Assembly: GCA_945883665.1 (NCBI GenBank)
Contig: CAMCXV010000028.1
Span: 1 to 14,706 of the forward strand
DNA: 14,706 nucleotides
DNA from: Rickettsia typhi
GTDB lineage: Bacteria; Pseudomonadota; Alphaproteobacteria; Rickettsiales; Rickettsiaceae
Direction of reading: 5' to 3'
Under the pieces are notes generated by a model that was not told the origin of the DNA, searched no databases, and saw only the letters and a program-made list of their open reading frames with translations. Shown in pieces: positions 1-9,212 of this stretch. The number at the start of each line of letters is the position of its first letter. The stretch's first letter is position 1. The position numbers were made by a program, and so were the translations under genes.

Positions 1-2426
<2,426 letters not shown>

Positions 2427-2455
2427 TTATTAAAACTTGAGATTACAACGATGTA

Positions 2456-2473
2456 TGCAGAGTTAAATCTGCA
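2456..2473 (-). other. Hairpin in the 23S leader
   Basis: A perfect 6-bp stem (TGCAGA with TCTGCA) and a 6-nt loop lie about 30 nt upstream of the mature 23S 5' end. It could be part of the precursor structure recognised during processing. The matching 3' flank is outside the window, so this cannot be tested here. Confidence 0.3.
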
Positions 2474-2543
2474 CAAACAGTATCCACTCACGATATTTAA
2501 GATATTTTTATCGCGGTGTAGTAATTAGTTTTTATTCTCTATT

Positions 2544-2558
2544 AACTTTTCAAACAGC
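2544..2558 (-). promoter_or_regulatory. boxA-like antitermination site in the 23S leader
   Basis: On the minus strand the leader reads GCTGTTTGAAAAGTT about 25-40 nt after the predicted start. This resembles rRNA boxA (GCTCTTTGAAA-type), the NusB/NusE binding site that lets polymerase read long untranslated RNA without Rho termination. The match is imperfect (GCTG instead of GCTC), so the call rests on position as much as on sequence. Confidence 0.35.
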
Positions 2559-2588
2559 TGCAAACTTAAATTAGCTTGCGTGAAGATT

Positions 2589-2617
2589 TTTATATAGATA
2601 ATTAAAACGCATGTCAA
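2589..2617 (-). promoter_or_regulatory. Promoter of the 23S rRNA gene
   Basis: On the minus strand a perfect -35 box TTGACA (2612-2617) is followed after exactly 17 bp by TATAAA (2589-2594). An A/T-rich stretch lies directly upstream of the -35 (about 2618-2643), as in UP elements of rRNA promoters. The predicted start near 2581-2583 gives a leader of about 155 nt. The upstream neighbour is divergent, so the 23S gene needs a promoter in this interval, and this is by far the best match. Confidence 0.7.
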
Positions 2618-2762
2618 ACAATATTTTAAAAAAAATCAAAAAATTAGCTTTTAATGGTAGCAACTATAAAACTACTAAGTTCTAAATAACTTTTATTACT
2701 CGGCTAAATTCCAACAATTAGGCAATTTAAGATCGTTAACTAAGCAGTTATTTCAATAAATA

Positions 2763-2786
2763 GTTGAAACTCGTTGAAACTATAAT
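2763..2786 (+). promoter_or_regulatory. Candidate promoter and operator of the effector gene
   Basis: A perfect TATAAT (2781-2786) lies about 50 bp upstream of the effector ATG. No acceptable -35 box is found 16-18 bp further up. Instead two exact copies of GTTGAAACT (2763-2771 and 2773-2781) are spaced 10 bp apart, one helical turn, and abut the -10. A perfect -10 without a -35 but with phased direct repeats is the usual look of an activator-dependent promoter; this is inference. Confidence 0.4.
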
Positions 2787-2836
2787 GTAATATCAAAGGT
2801 AAATTAAGTTTTTAAAACCATATAGAGTAAATAAGT

Positions 2837-5638
2837 ATGAGTAAATATACGTATACACAGTTTGTGAAAACAGAAGAGTTAGATAATATGACTAAAGACG
2901 CTACTGGCGGTGCTACTGCAAACTTCTTTGCTGGAAGCAAGATTGGACTCTCTAATGAGACACAACAAGCAAATATCTTATATTCAGCTGTAAGAGATTT
3001 AGGAGGTGATCAAGATCATCCCATAGTGAAAGCTCTTGAAAAACATATGATTGAAATAGGTGGTATCAGCCCAGAAAAAATTCAAGACGTTGTAACACAA
3101 GGAAAAGACTACGTAACACAAGAAGCAGTTCCTAAAGAATTTGGTCGGTTTCAAAGCACTCCAACAAAGGAAAAAGTCAGCTCAGCAGCTGTAGAAGAAG
3201 AAGAGTTTGGTGAATTTCAAAGCGCTCCAAAGTTAATGGATAATTACAATAAGCACAAATACGATGCAAAGGTAGATAAAACATTAGTAGAGGGAATAGA
3301 ACCAACTCAAGCTGCTAAATTTTTACTTATAGGCAAAACTCCAGAGCAACAAGCTGATGTACTTTACTCTATTAGTCGTAATGTAAAAACTTCTGAAGAT
3401 CCTCTAGTTGCAGCATTAATTTCAAATATGGTAGAAAATAATATTGCTACCAGAGGTACTCTTGAGCGCATAAGTTTAGAAGATATAGCTTTCAAAGAAC
3501 CAGAAATAGCAAAAGCTCAGGAAATTTTTACTCCAGAAGAGATAACCAGCATAAAAGAAGCTTCGAAATTAGAAAAACAAAAAGCAGCCCTCAGGGTTAA
3601 AAAAGAAAATTTAAACATAGAAGAAGCAGCGCATAGCGGTGGTACCAACACTCAACATCAGAAAGGAGAAGAACGCACAGAGCCACGCGCTATAGATAGT
3701 TTTCTATTTGAAGAAAAAGCGCAGGCAATGAAAAAAGAACTGGCTTCTAGCAGAGTTGACGCAATAACTCAAGCTGTGCGCGAGGAAATACTCGCAAAAC
3801 AACAAACATTGCTACAGAATGAAATAGCTAAACTCGATGCAGCAACACCCGCTCTTACGGCAAAGGCGGCAGAAATAAAGAGTCCTGAATATTGGTATGA
3901 AGATCAGGATATTAAAGGAATTTTAGAAAAACAACTTGGTAGTAAAGCTGTAATATTACCAGCGCTATCTAATAGCAAAGAATTTATCCAATCTTCCATA
4001 AGAGCAAATCTTACTGAAATTACCAAAGACAAGCCCGCTGTAATTCCAATAAACTTAGGAGAAAAACATTGGGCTGCAATGTCTTTACACAAAGATGATA
4101 AAGGTAATTTGGTTGTATTTTTTAATGACCCTCAGGGCATACCATTAAATACGAGCCCAGATTCTGAAAGTGGTAAATATATTGCAGCTCTTAAAGAATC
4201 TATGGGCAAAGATAAAGTCACAATTATAGATTTACAAACAAGTCAACAAACTGATGGATCATCATGCGGACCTTTTACCAGCGCAAATCTTATAGCTCTT
4301 GCAGAGCTGAAAAGCGATGAACTTAACGAAGCAGCAGCTAAAGCAAAAATTACTGCAGTAGGAACGGATGCATCAGCAATTCGCCAATCTCATGGTGAGA
4401 TTACACTTGCAGAGAATACCTCAAAGATAAAAGATATGAAACCTGAAGATTTCAGGCAATATTTACAATCCGCAGAAGGAAAAGAGAAAGTTGCAAATCT
4501 TTGCAAAAAACCAGAAATACAAAAAGCTCTTAATGCAATTGAAGTTGAAGGCTATAAAAAAATTCATACAGATTTTAAAGATAGTTTTAAAGATGTCTCT
4601 TGGGCAGAAGAAAAATCAGCTGGAACAAAAACTAAATCATGCGAAATTAAAAATGATGATGGAGAAACTGTTGCCAACATTAAGGAAACAACTCATGATA
4701 AAGCGCCAATTGCAGTAACACTTGAAAATGGTGAGAGTGTAAAAGTCAATAGTTACAGAACAATAAATTTTCCAACAAAACTAGAAAATGGCAATGGCCC
4801 TCTACATTTATCTATGGCAGTAAAAGATGAAAATGGCAAAAACATTGCTGAAAAACATGCCGTTTACTTTACTGCGCATTATGATGAACAAGGTAAGTTA
4901 ACCGAGGTAAGCTCACCAGTTCCTGTTAAATTCATGGGAAAAGGAGACGATGCCATAGGTTATATCGAGCGCGATGGAAAAGTATATACATTACCAGTGA
5001 CCCAAGGTAAATATAAAGAAATGATGCAAGAAGTTAGCAAGAATAAAGGTCATGGGGTCGATCTATCACAAGAATTAGAACCTATTGCTGAGAAAGCCCT
5101 AGCTAGAGACATGATTATGTCAACAACTCCATTGACACAAGACAAAACAGACAAAAAGAAGGAGGTGCAAGAACGAGTAGAAGCTCCATCTTTTGTAGAA
5201 ACACTACCTGTACAAGTAAATATTTCAGGCACTGAAGCAGACAAAAAAGAACAAATGAATAGTTTTTTAAGAGAACACTCTCCAGAACAAATAGTCTCAA
5301 CTCTAAAGGCAGAAGTAAAAAAAGGCAATACTGAATTTATTGAAAAATTGACCTCAAATATTGGCGCTTCTGGTAAAGAAATTACAACAGAACAATATAA
5401 AGAGGTTTACGATATGGGCATGGCTGAGGCAAAAAAGATTGCACAAACCCCTGATAAATCAAAAACTTCACAACAGCAAAATTCTTACCTTGGAACAATG
5501 CATAAATCATGTGAAAAACTATTATCTCAAGCTGGTATCCAAGAAGCTGAGCATAAGAGCTCTGTATCATCAAATAACTTAACACATTTTCAAATTGCAC
5601 AGCAACAAGCGAAAGGAAGCGGAGTAGGAGGACCATGA
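2837..5638 (+). CDS. Candidate secreted effector with a Ulp1-like (clan CE) cysteine protease domain
   Basis: The 933-residue protein has no visible signal peptide or membrane segment. Residues about 350-490 look like a clan CE protease (Ulp1/SENP, C48-like): a WYEDQDI entry motif (353-359), His411 followed by Trp, Asp431 in NDPQG, Gln471 six residues before Cys477 in SSCGP. Spacing of His, Asp, Gln and Cys fits Ulp1. Such enzymes cut ubiquitin or ubiquitin-like proteins, and intracellular bacteria use them as host-directed effectors, for example Orientia OtDUB and Wolbachia CidB. Around the core are three divergent copies of a helical repeat (about 29-85, 160-216, 809-857), a charged helical stretch (230-345) and an unrecognised, probably beta-rich region (585-730). 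Two FGxFQSxP motifs sit at 102-109 and 124-131. The start ATG at 2837 has only a weak AGAG upstream. The gene diverges from the 23S gene and has no operon partner. The protease call is solid from motifs; substrate and secretion route are unknown. Confidence 0.85.
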   Translation: MSKYTYTQFVKTEELDNMTKDATGGATANFFAGSKIGLSNETQQANILYSAVRDLGGDQDHPIVKALEKHMIEIGGISPEKIQDVVTQGKDYVTQEAVPKEFGRFQSTPTKEKVSSAAVEEEEFGEFQSAPKLMDNYNKHKYDAKVDKTLVEGIEPTQAAKFLLIGKTPEQQADVLYSISRNVKTSEDPLVAALISNMVENNIATRGTLERISLEDIAFKEPEIAKAQEIFTPEEITSIKEASKLEKQKAALRVKKENLNIEEAAHSGGTNTQHQKGEERTEPRAIDSFLFEEKAQAMKKELASSRVDAITQAVREEILAKQQTLLQNEIAKLDAATPALTAKAAEIKSPEYWYEDQDIKGILEKQLGSKAVILPALSNSKEFIQSSIRANLTEITKDKPAVIPINLGEKHWAAMSLHKDDKGNLVVFFNDPQGIPLNTSPDSESGKYIAALKESMGKDKVTIIDLQTSQQTDGSSCGPFTSANLIALAELKSDELNEAAAKAKITAVGTDASAIRQSHGEITLAENTSKIKDMKPEDFRQYLQSAEGKEKVANLCKKPEIQKALNAIEVEGYKKIHTDFKDSFKDVSWAEEKSAGTKTKSCEIKNDDGETVANIKETTHDKAPIAVTLENGESVKVNSYRTINFPTKLENGNGPLHLSMAVKDENGKNIAEKHAVYFTAHYDEQGKLTEVSSPVPVKFMGKGDDAIGYIERDGKVYTLPVTQGKYKEMMQEVSKNKGHGVDLSQELEPIAEKALARDMIMSTTPLTQDKTDKKKEVQERVEAPSFVETLPVQVNISGTEADKKEQMNSFLREHSPEQIVSTLKAEVKKGNTEFIEKLTSNIGASGKEITTEQYKEVYDMGMAEAKKIAQTPDKSKTSQQQNSYLGTMHKSCEKLLSQAGIQEAEHKSSVSSNNLTHFQIAQQQAKGSGVGGP

Positions 5639-5808
5639 TAAAAGTAGGAAGCTCACACCCTACAAATTAGTCCATCAAACTTCAGTCTTATTAACACGAA
5701 TTTAGGATAAGGAGGGTGTGGAATTAGACGTAAGAGTAAGAAAATAATTGATACAACACCCAATTAGGGTAATAGCATATTATGAGTCTGTAATACACTT
5801 TGTGTAAG
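5639..5808. other. Non-coding spacer with a spaced inverted repeat
   Basis: No convincing gene lies in this convergent spacer between the effector and the broken PIN gene. It contains an 8-bp inverted repeat, CACACCCT (5654-5661) and AGGGTGTG (5713-5720), with 51 nt between the arms. It also has a short hairpin TACAC-TTT-GTGTA (5794-5806). Neither has a T-run of terminator type. The arms could be remains of a small mobile element. Confidence 0.3.
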
Positions 5809-6770
5809 TTAAAAAAGAAATGGTAGAATCACCATAGATTTAAAATATTCAATTTGCCCTTTATCAGCCGTTACAAAAAGATTCTTAGTACTAAGACTAA
5901 GTGAATTTAGAAAAATTTCAATATCCTTAGCACAATTTTTCTCTAAGCTATCAGCAATTATTACATTTGCTCCTTTTTTTGATTTACTAGGTAAATGATG
6001 AACAAAATTCCAAAATAGTAATCTAAAAATATAAGGTAACGCATCTTTCAAGATCCCATCATATTTTTTTTCAGTGAAATTTGGTTCGCAAGGAGTGATT
6101 AAGTAAATTTTCATCACTAGAAACTATTATAAATTCTATAAATTTGTGATTATTAACCAAGCTTTTTGCTTTTTCTATTGCTAGATTTAAAAGCATCTGA
6201 GAATTATAGAATTCCTCATTATTTAGTACTTCATCTGGTATTGGATCATTATTCATCGGGAGAAGTAAATTGATAGAATATTTTGACAAAGTGTCAGCTA
6301 GCTCTTTTTCAAAATTTTTAAATAGGTTATTTTTTAGATCATTTGTTATAGTAGGCGCCTTATCGTTTCCTTTACAAAGACCAAGTTTTTCATCATGAAC
6401 TTCTTTGAGCTTTTTTAAACTTTGCGGATTAGCATTTTCTAATTCCTCGATTACAGATTCAACCTCACGTGGTTCTACCCTTAAAACCAAAACACTCTTC
6501 TTTTATTAAAAAGCAGAGTTTAGGAATAACATAAAACCTATTGTCTATTAGAAATGATTTTTTATCATCACAGAAATTACCTTTATTTTCACCCAAGAAA
6601 CCTAAAAACTCTAATAAAACTGTTTCTGTTATAGCAAATTTAGGTTTCTTTGGATCTAAATTTTTAATCTCAGTACCAAAATCAACCTTCTTTTTATGAA
6701 ACTCAATTAGTGTTGTGGTATCTAAAATTATATATTCAAAGCTTCTTGTTTCATCAAATGTATTTTTCAT
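5809..6770 (-). pseudogene. PIN-like nuclease gene broken by two frameshifts
   Basis: Three consecutive minus-strand reading frames (6770-6465, 6490-6071 and 6117-5809) join into one protein of about 319 residues if one base is removed at each of two places: a T-run at 6483-6492 and an A-run at 6108-6111 (minus-strand bases). The repaired joints read sensibly: EECLVLRVEPREVES, then SSDEIYLITPCEPNF. The N-terminus IILDTTTLIEFH, the segment ITETVLLEFLGFL and the C-terminal LFVTADKG match the acidic motifs of PIN-domain ribonucleases, with a long insertion between, so it is larger than a typical VapC toxin of about 130 residues. No antitoxin gene is adjacent. Both shifts are single-base gains in homopolymers, so the gene is either recently inactivated or a sequencing artefact; other genes here are intact. 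PIN assignment is moderate, brokenness is clear from the sequence as given. Confidence 0.6.
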
Positions 6771-6836
6771 TTTTTCTTTCTATTAGAATAAACAATTATA
6801 TTCAATCTTTACCTTATTTGTTCTTTTTAATACATC

Positions 6837-6858
6837 TTCAATTAAAAGAAGAATTGAA
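6837..6858 (-). terminator. Weak hairpin behind ettA
   Basis: Four bases after the ettA stop codon a perfect 7-bp A/T-rich stem (TTCAATT with AATTGAA, 8-nt loop) could form. It lacks a following T-run on the minus strand, so termination there is uncertain; it might instead protect the 3' end of the operon message. Confidence 0.25.
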
Positions 6859-6861
6859 AAA

Positions 6862-8532
6862 CTAACCCACTAATTTTCTATGTTTATATTTAGGGTTTTT
6901 GGTATCTTCTCCCATATGGTTAACCATATAATTATGGTAATCCTCATAATTACCTTCAAACCACAATGGAGTACCATCTTTATCATAAGCAATAATATGA
7001 GTGGCTATTCTATCTAAAAACCATCTATCATGACTTATTACAAAAACACAACCAGCAAAATCAAGAATAGCATCCTCTAATGCTCTCAAAGTATCAACAT
7101 CAAGATCGTTTGATGGTTCATCTAATAAAATAACATTAGCTCCAGATTTTAGCAATTTAGCCAAATGCACTCTGTTTCTTTCTCCACCAGATAATTGCCC
7201 CACTTTTTTTTGTTGAGCAGCTCCTTTAAAATTAAAAGCTGAACAGTAAGCTCTGCTTTTAATTGATATACCACCAAGTTCTAAAACCTCAAGACCCTCG
7301 GAAATTTCTTCCCAAACATTTTTATCATCATTTAAATGATCTCTTGATTGATCTACATAACCAAGTTTTACGGTATCACCTATATTAACTTTTCCACTAT
7401 CAGGCTGTATTTTACCAGTTATTATATTAAATAATGTAGATTTACCAGCTCCGTTAGGACCAACTATACCAACAATCGCTCCTGGTGGGACTCTAAAACT
7501 AAAATCAGAAAATAAAATCTTTTCACCAAATTTTTTTGTTAAATTATCTACTTCTATTACTAAATCACCAAGTCTTGGACCATTTGGCACTATAATCTGT
7601 GCTGCACCATTAACATCATCTCTTTTCTTGTTAAGTAATTCTTGATAAGCATTAATCCTTGCCTTACTTTTTGTCTGGCGACCTTTAGGAGAAGCTTGCA
7701 CCCATTCAAGCTCTCTTTTTAGTTGGCGAGATCTATCTCCCTCTTCTTTTTCTTCTTTGCTAATTTTTTCATGTTTCTGTTTTAACCAAGAAGAATAGTT
7801 TGAGTGCCACGGCACACAATTACCTCTATCAACTTCTAATATCCATTCTGCAACATTATCTAAGAAATAACGATCGTGAGTAATAGCAACAACAGTACCT
7901 TTATATTCTTTCAAATAATTCTCAAGCCAAGAAACTGATTCAGCATCTAAATGGTTAGTTGGTTCATCAAGCAAAATCATGTCTGGTTTTTCAAGTAATA
8001 ACTTACATAAAGCAACTCTTCTTTTTTCTCCACCAGAAATTTTTGTTACATCATTATCCTTATCTGGACAACGTAAGGCCTTCATGGCAATATCAACTTC
8101 CCTTTCGATGCTCCAAGCATCACAAGCATCTATTTTTTCTTGTAAATCTGCTTGACGAATAAGCAAATCATTCATTTCATCATCCGTAATTTCTTCAGCA
8201 AATTTATTACTAACTTCATTAAACTCGTCAAGTAGCGCTGTCTTTTCTTTAAGACCATCCATAATATTTTCAAAAACATTCTTTTTAGGATCTAAATGAG
8301 GTTCTTGAGGTAAATAACCAATCTTCATTCCTTCTGCAACAAATGCTTCTCCTTCATACTCCTTATCGATTCCAGCCATGATTTTAAGAAGCGTTGATTT
8401 ACCCGCGCCATTATGACCTATTATACCAATTTTAGCACCAGGTAAAAAAGACAACCAAGTTTCTTTTAAAATTTCTTTACCATTGATTGACTTCTTCAAG
8501 CCCTTCATAACATAGACATATTGATAAGACAT
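6862..8532 (-). CDS. ettA: Energy-dependent translational throttle protein EttA (ABC-F ATPase)
   Basis: EttA is a soluble ABC-F ATPase that binds the ribosomal E site and gates the first steps of elongation according to the ATP/ADP ratio. The 556-residue length matches E. coli EttA (555). There are two ABC cassettes without membrane segments. The first has Walker A GHNGAGKST (39-47), signature ISGGE (165-169) and Walker B LLDEPTNHLD with catalytic Glu190. The linker arm with many charged residues covers about 240-320. The second has GPNGAGKST (358-366), LSGGE and LLDEPSNDLD, with Ser where Thr is usual. The start has AGGAA nearby on its 5' side. It is the last gene of the cluster, 27 nt after tal, so it probably shares the ndk-mnmG-par transcript. 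Assignment to EttA rather than another ABC-F rests on length and overall similarity. Confidence 0.93.
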   Translation of the reverse strand: MSYQYVYVMKGLKKSINGKEILKETWLSFLPGAKIGIIGHNGAGKSTLLKIMAGIDKEYEGEAFVAEGMKIGYLPQEPHLDPKKNVFENIMDGLKEKTALLDEFNEVSNKFAEEITDDEMNDLLIRQADLQEKIDACDAWSIEREVDIAMKALRCPDKDNDVTKISGGEKRRVALCKLLLEKPDMILLDEPTNHLDAESVSWLENYLKEYKGTVVAITHDRYFLDNVAEWILEVDRGNCVPWHSNYSSWLKQKHEKISKEEKEEGDRSRQLKRELEWVQASPKGRQTKSKARINAYQELLNKKRDDVNGAAQIIVPNGPRLGDLVIEVDNLTKKFGEKILFSDFSFRVPPGAIVGIVGPNGAGKSTLFNIITGKIQPDSGKVNIGDTVKLGYVDQSRDHLNDDKNVWEEISEGLEVLELGGISIKSRAYCSAFNFKGAAQQKKVGQLSGGERNRVHLAKLLKSGANVILLDEPSNDLDVDTLRALEDAILDFAGCVFVISHDRWFLDRIATHIIAYDKDGTPLWFEGNYEDYHNYMVNHMGEDTKNPKYKHRKLVG

Positions 8533-8559
8533 TCGTTTATTCCTTTAATAGTTTATAAT

Positions 8560-9210
8560 TTAAAAATTTTTACCAGATTTTATCCAATCATCATTGAATT
8601 TCTTAAGACCTACTTCAGTGAGTTGGTGATTTATCATCTCTGATAAGATTTTTATAGGTAGTGTAACAGCATTTGCTCCATTAAGAGCTACTTGCTTAAC
8701 ATGATCTAGCGTTCTTATAGACGCCGCAAGTATTTCAGTTTTTATTAAATAATTATTATACACAGATCTTATATCAGAAATCAATCCTATACCATCATCT
8801 CCTATATCTTCAAGTCTACCAACAAAAGGAGAAACATAAGTTGCTCCCGCTTTGGCTGCTAACAATGCCTGATTTAAACAAAAACACAAAGTCATATTTA
8901 CTTTTATATTTTGTTTTGAAAAATATTTACAAGCTTTTATTCCAGACCATGTTATAGGTAACTTAATTACTAAATTACTATCTATTTCTAATATTTTATT
9001 TCCTTCCTTAATCATCGACTGAAAATCATTAGATACTACTTCTACAGAAATATCCCCTTTTAACAAAAGAGCAAGTTCAGTAATAATCTCTGAGAAACTC
9101 ATTGGAGTTGATGCCATCAATGTAGGGTTAGTAGTAATACCATCTATGATTCCGTAATCAACAAATTTACTAATTTCCGCAACATCTACACTATCCAAAA
9201 ATATTTTCAT
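8560..9210 (-). CDS. tal: Transaldolase, small (TalC/Fsa-type) subfamily
   Basis: The 216-residue protein has the compact (beta/alpha)8 form of the small transaldolase/fructose-6-phosphate aldolase family. It opens with MKIFLDSVDVAEI and ITTNPTLM; the Schiff-base lysine is Lys83 in VIKLPIT. Two residues separate the activities in this family: Glu57 (SVEV) and Phe129 (SPFVGR) are the transaldolase states, where E. coli FsaA has Gln and Tyr. So it should move dihydroxyacetone units between sedoheptulose-7-phosphate and glyceraldehyde-3-phosphate in the non-oxidative pentose phosphate pathway, in the cytoplasm. The start codon lies 2 nt from the parB stop with no clear ribosome site, which suggests translational coupling. 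Classical Rickettsia lack this pathway as far as I recall, so its presence is informative about lineage. Confidence 0.88.
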   Translation of the reverse strand: MKIFLDSVDVAEISKFVDYGIIDGITTNPTLMASTPMSFSEIITELALLLKGDISVEVVSNDFQSMIKEGNKILEIDSNLVIKLPITWSGIKACKYFSKQNIKVNMTLCFCLNQALLAAKAGATYVSPFVGRLEDIGDDGIGLISDIRSVYNNYLIKTEILAASIRTLDHVKQVALNGANAVTLPIKILSEMINHQLTEVGLKKFNDDWIKSGKNF

Positions 9211-9212
9211 AG

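Noticed and set aside
2427..2836. tRNA genes or 16S remnants upstream of the 23S gene
   Set aside because: No cloverleaf, TTCGA-type T-loop or 16S 3' sequence was found; the interval is A/T-rich control DNA.
5050..5328. Minus-strand frames of 60-92 codons within the effector gene
   Set aside because: They are antisense shadows of a long, motif-bearing coding region and show no family features or start signals.
5635..5670. Tiny 11-codon frame overlapping the effector stop by ATGA, with AGGAGG three bases upstream
   Set aside because: Spacing of the ribosome site is too short, and AGGAGG is explained by the codons of the Gly-rich C-terminus; nothing else supports a peptide gene.
6466..6471. 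CACGTG palindrome inside the PIN-like pseudogene
   Set aside because: Both flanks (AACCT and GTTCT) differ from the parS arms; only the six-base core agrees.
5809..6770. Programmed frameshifting in the PIN-like gene
   Set aside because: The runs are only four bases long, no slippery heptamer with a downstream structure was seen, and two separate programmed shifts in one gene would be extraordinary.
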